This document shows, piece by piece, positions 1-8,091 of a DNA stretch of 36,590 nt (position 1 is the first letter of the stretch; every line of letters starts with the position of its first letter). Below the pieces are notes generated by a model that saw only the letters and a program-made list of their open reading frames with translations, made no database searches and had not been told where the DNA came from. A program made the translations under genes and the position numbers. This DNA comes from an uncultured Ruminococcus sp. (GTDB lineage: Bacteria; Bacillota; Clostridia; Oscillospirales; Ruminococcaceae): NCBI GenBank assembly GCA_934463425.1, contig CAKSJP010000022.1:1-36590 (forward strand), in the 5' to 3' direction.

Positions 1-31
1 TTACGATAAAGGAAACTACATCCATCATCAT
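1..31 (-). CDS. Small membrane toxin-like peptide, copy A (partial, runs off left edge)
   Basis: The minus strand reads ATG ATG ATG then GAT GTA GTT TCC, giving MMMDVVSFIV before the window ends. These first residues are identical to the 29-aa peptide at 13644-13733. A GGGAGGTG Shine-Dalgarno lies at 36-43, and an upstream CTCCCAT arm can pair with it, as in the complete copy. By homology to that copy this is the N-terminus of a short hydrophobic peptide of the type I toxin (holin-like/TxpA/Fst) kind. The C-terminus, terminator and any antisense RNA lie outside the window, so whether the module is intact cannot be judged. Confidence 0.6.
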   Translation of the reverse strand, partial: MMMDVVSFIV

Positions 32-163
32 GCATCACCTCCCATCGATTATAAAATCATGGGAGCAGAAACAAACCAGCCCGTCGCCCAGTGGAAATGG
101 CGACGGCAGACTCGCCCAAGGATGACGAGCCGCCTACCATTATTGGTATACCCTCAGAACTCC

Positions 164-191
164 AGTATATTACACTTAACGAAAATCTCAA
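164..191 (-). promoter_or_regulatory. Promoter of toxin-like unit A
   Basis: On the minus strand TTGAGA (186-191) and TATACT (164-169) are 16 bp apart. The position matches the promoters of units B and C, but the -35 box is weaker and the spacer one base shorter. The leader that follows is about 125 nt, some 50 nt longer than in unit C, because of an extra segment at about 65-125 that can itself form a hairpin (CGTCGCC with GGCGACG). Confidence 0.6.
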
Positions 192-202
192 ATTCACCGT
201 AG

Positions 203-221
203 GGGCGAACATCGTTCGCCC
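203..221. repeat. REP-like palindrome, copy 1
   Basis: GGGCGAAC, a 3-nt loop and GTTCGCCC form a perfect 8-bp stem. The same hairpin with the same flanks (CTACGGTGAA on one side, GCATGCTGCAAA on the other) sits beside toxin-like units B and C at 13034, 13505 and 13914. Short GC-rich palindromes of this type next to CTACGG are, to my knowledge, common intergenic repeats in this family of bacteria. Confidence 0.7.
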
Positions 222-248
222 GCATGCTGCAAAGCCCTTTCCCAAAAA

Positions 249-296
249 GAAAATGCATCACCTTGCCGGACACCCCGGCAGGCGGTGCATTTTTTG
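249..296. terminator. Bidirectional intrinsic terminator-like hairpin
   Basis: AAAATGCA pairs with TGCATTTTTT around an inner CCTTGCCGG/CCGGCAGG stem, with A and T runs at the two ends. It lies between the left-edge repeat module and the scaffoldin gene terminator. It could stop transcripts in either direction; which transcript it serves is not visible. Confidence 0.6.
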
Positions 297-385
297 CATT
301 CTGCCGCCGGGCAGGCGCATATCACAAGGAAAAATCCGAAAACACCTGGATCCAGTGCCGAAAATGTGATTATCGCTAGGGCAGC

Positions 386-423
386 AAAAAAGCGGCAAAA
401 GCACCTCAGCTTTCACCGCTTTT
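386..423 (-). terminator. Terminator of the scaffoldin-like gene
   Basis: On the minus strand AAAAGCGG pairs with CCGCTTTTTT, with an inner AAAGC/GCTTT stem. It begins about 12 bases after the stop codon of the 435-3047 gene, which reads toward it. It is a classic intrinsic terminator. Confidence 0.8.
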
Positions 424-434
424 GTATTGTCAGT

Positions 435-3047
435 TTATTCTGCCAACAGACCTTGTTTCACCAACATCTGCATCAGCAGAAGCGCGTCCTTGTTGTCCAG
501 ATAGCCGTCTCCGTTCAGATCTGCTTCCTGCCGTTCTTCCTGGCTCATGGGAATCTGCCCCACCAGCATTTTGTTGAGCACGACCAGATCAGCGAGATCT
601 GTCTTTTCGTCATGATTGACATCACAGGAGGCAGTCTCTTCTGCCGGAAGCACCGTCACACGACAGGTATACAGCTGCCCCTGGTACAGCACTGTCACAT
701 CCGCCGTCCCCGAAGCTGCCCCCGTCAGAGTGATTTCCGCAGGATTCTCTCCGGCAGAAACCTGTACCACGCCGGGGTCAGAACTGAGCCATACACAATC
801 CTCTGCCGTTCCGTGAACCGGATAGAAATGCAGCCAGCTGCTCTGACCGACCCGGATCTGAAGCTCCGTGCGGTTCAGCCGATCGGCTTTTGCAGTTGTC
901 ACAGCCGCAGTGGTCTCTGTCACAGTGGTTGTCGCCTCTGTCGTTGTCACCGTTGTAGTTGTCGTCTCGGTTGTGGTTTCTGTGGTTGTGACCGTTGTTG
1001 TAGTTGTCTCCGCAGAAGAAGCCGAGGTCTCCGTTGTTGTAACCGTCGTCTCTGTCGCAGCAGTTGTGGCTGGCGGAGTTGTAGTCGTCTCTTCCGCATT
1101 TGGAATAATGGTGATCGAACCGGAAAGCAGTGCCGGAGAAGACAGCGAATTGTCGGCCGCCTCTACCACCGCCGCCGTTCCGTCTGAAGAGATGCTGACC
1201 GCAGACAGATCGATCACATCTCCGGGCTGCAGACCCTCCGGCACCCGCACCCGCAGCGTTGCCAGCTTCTTGCCGCGATAGACATAGCCGTCCTGCGGAC
1301 TGACCGCACTGAATTTCAGCCATACCATTTCTGACGAAGAGGTAAAATCCTTGTCTACGCCTACAATATCAATGTCTGTGCTGTTCAGCTCCTTGGGGAT
1401 CAGTCCCCGGTCGCCCCAGGAAAGCCCGAAGCACAGGGACGAGATGCCGCTGTTCTTATTTAAAGTGATGGGAATATCCACCAGATTGCTCTTGATCCAC
1501 AGATCGCGGGGCGAGATCTGCACATCGCCGATCTTCACCGTTGCCGCCGCACTGAGTTCGCTCTGATCCACCAGATTGATGATGCCGGGCTGCATATTCA
1601 GGCTGCCATAGGTACCCTTGGTGCTGACGATCAGCAGGCTCTCGCCGTCCTCGTTAGAGGTTGTGGGTGTCAGCTCGATCTTGTCTCCCATAGAAACATC
1701 CGAACGCACGCGAAACGTCAGGGTACAGAGGGCAGTCCCGGTATACGCGTCATACTGACCGCGATAGAGAAACTGCAGCCATACCGCATCATTGTTGTCT
1801 GAATAAGTTTCCATCAGCCCCAGATTTTGCTTGTCATCACAGGTACAGCTGACCGCGCTCAGATCATTGGTATTCCATTTCACCCCGAACGCCAGCTGCG
1901 TAAAAGCACTGTTTGCCGTAATGGTGATCGGCACAGAGATCAGATGATCGCTCTGCTCCAGATCCTCCATAGACAGCGAGATCTCCGGCAGCATCACCTT
2001 GCCGAATGCAAAAGAATTGGCTGCCTGGGTAGAAGTCACAAAGATCTGTCCGCTGGTCATAGTAAGTGTGCCCGCCTTGCCGGAGCGGCTAAAGACCTGC
2101 GCTTCCCGTCCGCCGTCAGAGGTACACGCCGTCACCGAATAAATGTCTCCCGGCTTACTGGTGTCCGGCACCTGAAACCGCAGCGTACAGATCTGCTCTC
2201 CGGTATAGGAGCTGTCTGCGATCACATGGATCCATCCCACACCGGCATCGTTGTCGATCTCCGGGATCAGCGACAGACCCTCCGGTGTATCTCCCGAAGG
2301 CGGCTCTGCAGTCATTTTGTCCGTATCCCACCGAAAGCCGAATACCATCTCGGCGAATCCGGTGTTGACAGAAGCAGTCACCGGAACCTCTACCACATAA
2401 TCGTTTTCATCCAGATCCCGCATAGAAGGCTTCACGCTGCCGATCTCCAGTCCCACCTGCGATGCCACATCGTCTACAATGGTGATGGTCCCGGAATAGA
2501 TGGTGACCTCCTGATTGACCATGTCCGCACCGCAGTACATCGCTTCGCCGGAGGCATAGTCCTTATATGCGCCCTCCAGTACAAAGGTATCGCCCACCTT
2601 CGCCGTTGCGGGGAGCAGCGCCGTCAGAGAAACGATGTCCGTCTCCTTACAGTCCTCGTCCAGAAATGTCATCCAGATCTGGCGGTTGTCGCCGGAAAAC
2701 GTCAGCACCGGCAAACGGAACTCCCCTGTGCAGCGTGCCCCCTGCACAGAAAATTGGGACAGATCCCACTTTACGCCGAACTGCAGCAGCGTAAAGCCCG
2801 GATTGTTGGGCATGGTGACCGGCACAGTCACTTTATAATGGTCTTTGATGAGCTGATCCAGCTCTACTTCCACATCGCCGATGATAATATCTCCCGGCGC
2901 ACTGCCTGCCTTCACAGAAGATGTGCTGTTCTCCGGCTGTGCTTCTGCCTCTGCTGCCGAGGTATGCATGCCGCCGCAGACAAATGCCGTTAACGAAAGC
3001 AACACTGCCGTCAGAACCGCGACGCTTTTTCTCCAGATTTTTTTCAT
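435..3047 (-). CDS. Secreted scaffoldin-like protein: four cohesin-like repeats, Ig-like domain, dockerin
   Basis: An 870-aa secreted protein. Residues 1-31 form a Sec signal peptide (KK, hydrophobic core, end near SAA). Four divergent repeats of about 150-170 aa follow (roughly 45-195, 200-345, 350-495, 500-650). Each starts with an xIGxVxxxxxDL-like element, has a P(V/I)T...F..(L/M).FG(V/F).W strand typical of cohesin-fold sandwiches, and ends in G.I.(I/V)V. A Thr/Glu-rich linker (about 655-725) and a bacterial Ig-like domain (about 728-800) come next. A C-terminal dockerin (about 805-870) has two Ca-binding loops, [12 protein letters not shown] and [12 protein letters not shown], with good ligands at 1, 3, 5 and 12. 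Known cohesin plus dockerin proteins are adaptor scaffoldins of cellulosomes. Whether these repeats bind dockerins or do something else is inference. An SD (GAGAGGATG) precedes the ATG. The gene is monocistronic, with two promoters and its own terminator. Confidence 0.8.
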   Translation of the reverse strand: MKKIWRKSVAVLTAVLLSLTAFVCGGMHTSAAEAEAQPENSTSSVKAGSAPGDIIIGDVEVELDQLIKDHYKVTVPVTMPNNPGFTLLQFGVKWDLSQFSVQGARCTGEFRLPVLTFSGDNRQIWMTFLDEDCKETDIVSLTALLPATAKVGDTFVLEGAYKDYASGEAMYCGADMVNQEVTIYSGTITIVDDVASQVGLEIGSVKPSMRDLDENDYVVEVPVTASVNTGFAEMVFGFRWDTDKMTAEPPSGDTPEGLSLIPEIDNDAGVGWIHVIADSSYTGEQICTLRFQVPDTSKPGDIYSVTACTSDGGREAQVFSRSGKAGTLTMTSGQIFVTSTQAANSFAFGKVMLPEISLSMEDLEQSDHLISVPITITANSAFTQLAFGVKWNTNDLSAVSCTCDDKQNLGLMETYSDNNDAVWLQFLYRGQYDAYTGTALCTLTFRVRSDVSMGDKIELTPTTSNEDGESLLIVSTKGTYGSLNMQPGIINLVDQSELSAAATVKIGDVQISPRDLWIKSNLVDIPITLNKNSGISSLCFGLSWGDRGLIPKELNSTDIDIVGVDKDFTSSSEMVWLKFSAVSPQDGYVYRGKKLATLRVRVPEGLQPGDVIDLSAVSISSDGTAAVVEAADNSLSSPALLSGSITIIPNAEETTTTPPATTAATETTVTTTETSASSAETTTTTVTTTETTTETTTTTVTTTEATTTVTETTAAVTTAKADRLNRTELQIRVGQSSWLHFYPVHGTAEDCVWLSSDPGVVQVSAGENPAEITLTGAASGTADVTVLYQGQLYTCRVTVLPAEETASCDVNHDEKTDLADLVVLNKMLVGQIPMSQEERQEADLNGDGYLDNKDALLLMQMLVKQGLLAE

Positions 3048-3104
3048 GTTCGATTCATCCTCTCACTGCAAGATCAGAAGTACCACAAGACTTCCTCTTC
3101 TTTA

Positions 3105-3133
3105 ATTATAGCACTCTTATATAATATCGTCAA
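3105..3133 (-). promoter_or_regulatory. Proximal promoter of the scaffoldin-like gene
   Basis: On the minus strand TTGACG (3128-3133) and TATAAT (3105-3110) are 17 bp apart. The predicted start near 3098 gives a leader of about 50 nt to the ATG at 3047. Confidence 0.8.
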
Positions 3134-3224
3134 CAGATTTTGTTACTTTTTGTATCATTCAACAAAGCAACAGGGGCATTTTTGTGGATTTGGTTGATTT
3201 TGGTCATTTCCTTCTTTACTAGAA

Positions 3225-3253
3225 AGTGTACCACGGTTTTCATAATTTGTCAA
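3225..3253 (-). promoter_or_regulatory. Distal promoter upstream of the scaffoldin-like gene
   Basis: On the minus strand TTGACA (3248-3253) and TACACT (3225-3230) are 17 bp apart. It would start a transcript near 3218 that runs into the scaffoldin gene, giving tandem promoters. No other gene lies between 3134 and 3344. Confidence 0.6.
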
Positions 3254-3344
3254 TTGACGAATCCTATAAAAGCACTCGACGATAACATGTATTTCTTATG
3301 CGGAATCATGCAGTGAAATATGGATATTTTTCAGAGCAGTGCAC

Positions 3345-3388
3345 AAAAAAGTGCACCCCGTCTGCTTGTACGCAGCACAGGAGTGCAG
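3345..3388 (-). terminator. Terminator of ireB
   Basis: On the minus strand TGCACTCC pairs with GGGGTGCA (one G-U), with a small inner stem, followed directly by CTTTTTTG. It starts about 27 bases after the ireB stop codon. Confidence 0.7.
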
Positions 3389-3414
3389 TCTTTCATTTGA
3401 ACTTGTATCGGGCA

Positions 3415-3660
3415 TCAGTGGCTCAGATAAGATTTCACCAGTGCCTGGAGCAGTTCGTCCCGGTCGATGTGACGAATGAGACTTCTTGCATTGTTATATG
3501 TGGTTATGTAGGTGGGATCCTCGGAAAGGATGTAGCCTACAATCTGATTCACCGGATTATATCCCTTTTTCGTGAGTGCATCATAAACAAGCATCAGCGT
3601 TTTCTTCATCTCGATCTCTTTTTCATCACTGACAGAAAACGTCATCGTTTTATCATACAT
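3415..3660 (-). CDS. ireB: IreB family regulatory phosphoprotein (UPF0297)
   Basis: 81 aa, the normal family length. It carries the family signatures [27 protein letters not shown] and [14 protein letters not shown]. In Enterococcus IreB is a small substrate of the Ser/Thr kinase IreK and restrains cephalosporin resistance and cell-wall stress responses; that role is known for the family and inferred here. N-terminal Thr and Ser residues (TMTFSVSDE) sit where the phosphorylation sites would be. In many Firmicutes the gene sits with ruvX and a DUF1292 gene; neither is present here. AGGAGGT precedes the ATG, and the gene has its own promoter and terminator. Confidence 0.92.
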   Translation of the reverse strand: MYDKTMTFSVSDEKEIEMKKTLMLVYDALTKKGYNPVNQIVGYILSEDPTYITTYNNARSLIRHIDRDELLQALVKSYLSH

Positions 3661-3697
3661 GAAAATTCTACCTCCTTCGGAACTTGGATACTCTCTT

Positions 3698-3726
3698 ATT
3701 ATACCCGAAAATCAGGCATAGTACAA
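3698..3726 (-). promoter_or_regulatory. Promoter of ireB
   Basis: On the minus strand TTGTAC (3721-3726) and TATAAT (3698-3703) are 17 bp apart. The predicted start is about 30 bases upstream of the ATG. Confidence 0.75.
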
Positions 3727-3818
3727 GGGATTCCCCCTTTTTTTGCCGTTTTGCATCTGAATGCACCTGCATTTTTGTGCAGTTTGACGAAAAGCATCCC
3801 GAAAAATCGCCTATGTAA

Positions 3819-3849
3819 CCGAAGGCACTGCTCCGGGCAGTACCTTCGG
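3819..3849 (-). terminator. Hairpin after the DUF1540 gene
   Basis: CCGAAGG(T/C)ACTGC pairs with GCAGT(G/A)CCTTCGG in a stem of about 13 bp, 37 bases after the DUF1540 stop. No U-tract follows directly, so it may protect the mRNA 3' end or be a weak terminator. Confidence 0.55.
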
Positions 3850-3885
3850 CAGCTTCGTTCTGACAAAAACGCGCCTTAGCGTCCG

Positions 3886-4068
3886 TCAGCCCTCTGCGCC
3901 GCTGCGCTTTACGAAGGAGTCACAGTTGGTGCACTCCGGCACTGTGGGGTTGGACTCATGTGTGCCCACACAGATGCAGTCCAGACCGCAGTAGTTCTCA
4001 TTCACCATGTTGTGCTTGCACTGGGTCACAGAGCAATGGATATTGCTGTTCTTCTTTTTGATCTCCAT
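3886..4068 (-). CDS. DUF1540 domain-containing small Cys-rich protein
   Basis: 60 aa with a spaced cysteine pattern: C-x4-C near the N-terminus (CSVTQC), then CGLDCICV, and a final CTNCDSF. This is the usual layout of DUF1540 proteins of Firmicutes. The function is unknown; the cysteines suggest binding of a metal such as zinc. It lies downstream of the flavodiiron gene in the same direction with a gap of about 120 bp, so co-transcription is possible. GGAG stands eight bases before the ATG. Confidence 0.85.
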   Translation of the reverse strand: MEIKKKNSNIHCSVTQCKHNMVNENYCGLDCICVGTHESNPTVPECTNCDSFVKRSGAEG

Positions 4069-4189
4069 GTTTTCTTCTCCGTTTCTGCGAGCCTTTCGGC
4101 TCTGAAAATCTGCCGCCGGGCGTTCTGCCCGGACGGTACACCTTCAGTATGCCCGTCTGCCGCCGGATTATACAGAGAAGCATGCGCCG

Positions 4190-5356
4190 TCAATTTTTTG
4201 AGATCACCTCTGCCAGTGCCTTCAGTGCCTCCTCGTCTGCCGGATGTACCGCAGAGCGAATGGTCACCGCCGCCTCCGGCACCTCGATCTCCTTCATCTG
4301 TTCCAGGAGACTGCGCATCTTTTTCGCGGCACAGGGTGCCCAGCTGCCGTTTTCCACCAGATACGCCGTGCGCTTCTGGAATGCCTTGTACTGCAGATGC
4401 AGCAAAAACGCTTCCATGGGCAGGAACACGCCGCCGTCATAGCTTGCCGCCGCCAGCACCAGCCGATCATACCGGAACGCCTGCGCCACAGCCTCCGCCA
4501 TATCACAACGGCACAGATCCACCAGTGTGACCGTTTCGCCCATAGCTTCCAGCTGCGCCGCCAGATATGCCGCTGCCTTTGCGGTGTTTCCGTGGATAGA
4601 GGCATGCGCCACCAGAACGCCCCGTTCCTCCGGCGCATAGCTGCTCCAGGTCTGATACTTTTCCAGATAGGGCGACAGATCGCCGGTGAGCACCGGCCCG
4701 TGGAGCGGACAGATGGTGCGGATGTCCAGCTTTGCCGCCTTTTTCAGCAGCGTCTGCACCGGCGCGCCGTACTTTCCCACAATGTTGATGTAATACCGCC
4801 GCGCCTCGTCTGTCCAGGGCTGCGATCCGTCCCGTGTGCCGAATCTGCCGAAGCCGTCTGCGGAAAACAGGATCTTTTCCGTCGATTCATAGGCCGCCAT
4901 GACCTCCGGCCAGTGCACCATAGGCGCCATGATAAAGTGCAGGGTGTGCTCCCCCAGCTCCAGAGTCTCGCCCTCTTTCACTGCACGGGTGGGATTCTGG
5001 GGCATTTCGGGCAGAAACTGGGGCAGCATCCCCAGCGCCTTGGCGGAGCCCACCAGCGTCATCTCCGGAAAGCGCGCCGCCAGTGCGCCGATGCTTCCGG
5101 CGTGATCCGGCTCCATGTGGGAGATCACCAGATAATCCGGCGCTGTGCCGTCCAGTGCTTCCGCTACATTCTGAAGCCACTGCGCCTCTGCCCGTGGGTC
5201 TGCCGTGTCCATAACGGCGGTTTTGGTGTCGCGGATCACATAGGAATTATAAGAAATGCCCTCCGGCACCGGATATTGGTTTTCAAACAGGTCTATGGTC
5301 TGGTCATCGACACCGACCTCGAAGATTTGGTCAGAACCGGGAATATTTTTGCGCAT
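4190..5356 (-). CDS. FprA-family A-type flavoprotein (flavodiiron protein)
   Basis: 388 aa. Residues 1-250 form a metallo-beta-lactamase-like diiron domain with the ligands in place: H80-x-E82-x-D84-H85 (HMEPDHAGS), H148, D167 (SADGFG) and H219 (CPLHGPVL). Residues about 255-388 form a flavodoxin domain with an FMN phosphate loop (ASIHGNT). Family members reduce O2 to water and/or NO to N2O in the cytoplasm of anaerobes, taking electrons from rubredoxin. No rubredoxin domain is fused and none is encoded nearby. AAGGAGG precedes the ATG. The preference for O2 or NO cannot be read from sequence. Confidence 0.93.
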   Translation of the reverse strand: MRKNIPGSDQIFEVGVDDQTIDLFENQYPVPEGISYNSYVIRDTKTAVMDTADPRAEAQWLQNVAEALDGTAPDYLVISHMEPDHAGSIGALAARFPEMTLVGSAKALGMLPQFLPEMPQNPTRAVKEGETLELGEHTLHFIMAPMVHWPEVMAAYESTEKILFSADGFGRFGTRDGSQPWTDEARRYYINIVGKYGAPVQTLLKKAAKLDIRTICPLHGPVLTGDLSPYLEKYQTWSSYAPEERGVLVAHASIHGNTAKAAAYLAAQLEAMGETVTLVDLCRCDMAEAVAQAFRYDRLVLAAASYDGGVFLPMEAFLLHLQYKAFQKRTAYLVENGSWAPCAAKKMRSLLEQMKEIEVPEAAVTIRSAVHPADEEALKALAEVISKN

Positions 5357-5383
5357 AAGATGTCCTCCTTGCAGGTCTATTAA

Positions 5384-5412
5384 TAGGAATAATTCTCATT
5401 AACTTTAGTATA
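5384..5412 (-). promoter_or_regulatory. Possible promoter with Fur/PerR-like operator for the flavodiiron gene
   Basis: A -10-like TATACT (minus strand, 5407-5412) is followed by TGAGAAT-T-ATTCCTA (5384-5398). That is a 7-1-7 imperfect inverted repeat with a perfect GAAT-N-ATTC core, resembling Fur/PerR boxes. It overlaps the expected transcription start, where a repressor would act. No good -35 box is seen. The regulator class is inference. Confidence 0.35.
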
Positions 5413-5480
5413 TCAGCTTTCCTCCGCCGTTTCATGAATTTTCCAGGGCGTTTTCGTGAATTATCCGGCATGCGTCCCGG

Positions 5481-5611
5481 AAAAACAAAAAACGCCCCGG
5501 GGTGAGGGACGTTTTTTGCTATGATATAGGGATTATTGGGGATTTTCCGCTTCGCATCGGGGTGTACGCGAAGCGGCTTAGAGGATGTTACATGCTCTCT
5601 TTGAGCATGGT
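5481..5611 (-). ncRNA. Candidate small RNA upstream of the flavodiiron gene
   Basis: Read on the minus strand, a TATACT box (5615-5620) is followed by hairpin 1 (CATGCTC/GAGCATG, 5591-5609) and hairpin 2 (CCGCTTCGC/GCGAAGCGG, 5547-5576). A single-stranded stretch with C-rich runs (AUCCCC, AUCCC) comes next. A terminator closes it: AAAAAACG/CGTTTTTT plus a T-tract (5481-5517). No ORF with an SD fits inside. A compact RNA with hairpins, exposed C-rich runs and a terminator resembles SD-targeting sRNAs of Firmicutes such as RoxS/RsaE or FsrA in layout, not in sequence. The -35 region is poor, which is the main weakness. Confidence 0.5.
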
Positions 5612-5742
5612 TTTAGTATACAGGGTCAATGTGTTCGTTTCGTGAAATCACGCTGAAAAACCGCTGAAAACCGCGAGAGAATCGTTTTCACACGATATTG
5701 TTCATGAAGCAGTTTCACACATTTTGTGAACAATCGCTAAAT

Positions 5743-5760
5743 TGAAAACGGGCTTTTTCA
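5743..5760. promoter_or_regulatory. Possible LacI-family operator upstream of GH42
   Basis: TGAAAA and TTTTCA flank a 6-base centre. A second, wider pair (TGAAAAC / GTTTTCA) lies upstream around 5665-5692. Such AT-armed inverted repeats upstream of glycosidase genes are typical of LacI/GalR sites. No regulator gene is adjacent. Confidence 0.3.
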
Positions 5761-5819
5761 GCAAATCGTCGAAATTTCTCCGCGGCGCAGGAATCTGCAA
5801 AAGAATCGCCGTTTTGCTC

Positions 5820-5848
5820 TTGCACTTTTCCTGAAAATGTGCTACAAT
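5820..5848 (+). promoter_or_regulatory. Promoter of the GH42-GH3 operon
   Basis: TTGCAC (5820-5825) and TACAAT (5843-5848) are 17 bp apart, about 70 bases before the GH42 start codon. Together with the sRNA candidate and the possible operator this accounts for part of the gene-free stretch 5413-5919. Confidence 0.7.
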
Positions 5849-5919
5849 AAAAAGTGTCAAAAACCAAGCGGTTTAGAACGCGCTTTTTGTGTATTTATAC
5901 GAAAAACGGAGGAGCTCCC

Positions 5920-7968
5920 ATGAGACAGAAATTTACACCTGCGACCCCGAAATTTCCGCACATGCTGCACGGCGGCGACTATAACCCGGAGCAATGGCTG
6001 GATCAGCCGGAGGTTCTGGAGGACGATATCCGTCTTTTTCAAAAGGCGCACATCAACTGTGTGAGTCTGGGGATCTTCTCCTGGGCGAAGCTGGAGCCGG
6101 AGGAGGGCGTGTATGACTTCGGCTGGCTGGACGAGATCATCGACCGGCTCTATGCCAGCGGCATCTACACCGTCCTCGCCACGCCCTCCGGCGCAAGACC
6201 CCAGTGGCTGGCGCAGAAGTATCCGGAGGTGCTGCGCGTCCGTCCCGACGGGCTGCGCAACTTCTACGGACACCGCCAGAACCACTGCTACACCTCGCCG
6301 CTCTACCGGGAAAAGGTCACCCGGATCGACACCCGTCTGGCGGAGCATTATGCCGGTCACCCGGCGGTGATCCTGTGGCATATCTCCAACGAGTTCGGCG
6401 GCGAATGCCACTGTGAGCTGTGCCAGGCGGCGTTCCGGCAGTGGGTGCAGCAGAAATACGGCACACTGGACAACCTGAACCACGCCTGGTGGGCAAACTT
6501 CTGGTCCCACACCTATACAGACTGGTCACAGGTGCACAGTCCCAGTCCGGTGGGCGAGACCTCTGTCCACGGACTGGATCTGGACTGGCGGCGGTTCGTC
6601 ACTCACCAGACCATCGACTTTATGAAAACCGAGATCGCCGCGGTAAAGGCGGTGAACCCGGACATTCCGGTCACCACCAATATGATGACCATGTATACCT
6701 ATGAACTGAACTATTTCGCCTTCCGGGATGCGCTGGACGTGATCTCCTGGGACAACTATCCGGAATGGCACAATCCCTATATGGGCAACGAGGAAGTGGC
6801 GAAGGACTGTGCCATGACCCACGATATGATGCGGTCGCTGCACAAAAAGCCCTTCCTGCTCATGGAATGCACCCCCAACGCCACCAACTGGCAGGGTGTC
6901 AGCAAGCTGAAAAAGCCGGGGATGCACCAGCTCTCCGTCATGGAGGCGGTGGCGCACGGTGCGGACTCCGGGCAGTATTTTCAGCTGCGCCAGAGCCGGG
7001 GCAGCTGTGAGAAGTTCCACTCGGCGGTCATCTCCAACACCGGCACGGAAAACACCCGGACGTTCCGGGAGGTCACGGACATCGGCGCGGTACTGGAACG
7101 GCTCTCCGACCGGGTATACGGCAGCGATTCGCCGGCAGAGACGGCGATCCTGTTCGACACGGAAAACAAGTGGGCACTGGACAAATGCCAGGGGCCGCGG
7201 AACATCGGACTGGACTATTTCGGGAACATCCGCCGGAACTACAGCTATTTCTGGAAAAACGGCATCAATGCTGACATCATCGACAGCACCTTTGATCTGG
7301 ACGGCTACAAGCTGGTGATCGCGCCCATGCTGTATCTCTTCCGGGACGGCATCCAGGAAAAGCTGCGCCGGTTCGTCCGGGAGGGCGGCACACTGGTGAC
7401 CACCTGTTTCACCGGGGTAGTCAACGACACCGACCTGAGCTTTCTGGGAGAAGCCACCGAGGACAAGCTCTCCGATGTGCTGGGGCTGTGGGTGGAAGAG
7501 GTGGACAGTCTGTATGACTGCGAATCCAACCGCACCACCTGGAACGGCAAATCCTATGCCCTGAAGGAGCTGTGCGAGATCTGTCACCCCACCACCTGTG
7601 AGACTCTCGCCGCATACGAGACGGACTTCTATGCCGGACAGCCGGTGCTCACGAAAAACCAGTTCGGCAAGGGCACGGCATATCACCTTTGCGCCGGAGC
7701 AGACACCGACTTTTTCCACGACTTTTACGGCAGGCTTGCGGCACAGTGCGGGCTGACCTATGCCATGCGCACGGCTGTGCCGGACGGCGTCAGTCTCACC
7801 TGGCGGCAGAGCGACACAGAAAAGCTGATCTTCGTGCAGAACTTCGGGGACAGCGCGGCAGCCGTACAGCTGGACAAGCCCTATGAGAATGTACTCACGG
7901 GCGAGACGGTCTCCGGCAGCCTGACCATCGAAAAATACGGCTTTGCAGTATTGGCAGAGCAGATATAG
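5920..7968 (+). CDS. GH42 beta-galactosidase
   Basis: 682 aa from the ATG preceded by GGAGGAG; an in-frame upstream ATG at 5854 lacks an SD and falls at the promoter. The N-terminal TIM barrel carries the family acid/base Glu at E158 (WHISNEFGGE) and the nucleophile Glu at E316 (LLMECTPNATNW). A Cys cluster (C163-x-C165-x2-C168) follows the acid/base residue, as in zinc-binding GH42 enzymes. A trimerisation-like domain (about 400-610) and a small C-terminal beta domain complete the usual layout. There is no signal peptide, so it acts in the cytoplasm on imported beta-galactosides. It is followed after 123 bp by the GH3 gene in the same direction. Confidence 0.92.
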   Translation: MRQKFTPATPKFPHMLHGGDYNPEQWLDQPEVLEDDIRLFQKAHINCVSLGIFSWAKLEPEEGVYDFGWLDEIIDRLYASGIYTVLATPSGARPQWLAQKYPEVLRVRPDGLRNFYGHRQNHCYTSPLYREKVTRIDTRLAEHYAGHPAVILWHISNEFGGECHCELCQAAFRQWVQQKYGTLDNLNHAWWANFWSHTYTDWSQVHSPSPVGETSVHGLDLDWRRFVTHQTIDFMKTEIAAVKAVNPDIPVTTNMMTMYTYELNYFAFRDALDVISWDNYPEWHNPYMGNEEVAKDCAMTHDMMRSLHKKPFLLMECTPNATNWQGVSKLKKPGMHQLSVMEAVAHGADSGQYFQLRQSRGSCEKFHSAVISNTGTENTRTFREVTDIGAVLERLSDRVYGSDSPAETAILFDTENKWALDKCQGPRNIGLDYFGNIRRNYSYFWKNGINADIIDSTFDLDGYKLVIAPMLYLFRDGIQEKLRRFVREGGTLVTTCFTGVVNDTDLSFLGEATEDKLSDVLGLWVEEVDSLYDCESNRTTWNGKSYALKELCEICHPTTCETLAAYETDFYAGQPVLTKNQFGKGTAYHLCAGADTDFFHDFYGRLAAQCGLTYAMRTAVPDGVSLTWRQSDTEKLIFVQNFGDSAAAVQLDKPYENVLTGETVSGSLTIEKYGFAVLAEQI

Positions 7969-8091
7969 AAATCATGCAGGCAGCGCCGCGCAAAATTTTT
8001 TCTGGCTTTTTTGAGAAGCAGCCTTAATACAGGCTCCCGGAAACGGGTTTTACGCAGTGTTGTCCGAGAATTATAGGAGGTACGCGCACAC

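Noticed and set aside
5854..5919. Upstream ATG extending GH42 by 22 residues
   Set aside because: It lies about six bases after the -10 box with no SD; the ATG at 5920 has GGAGGAG and matches the usual GH42 N-terminus.
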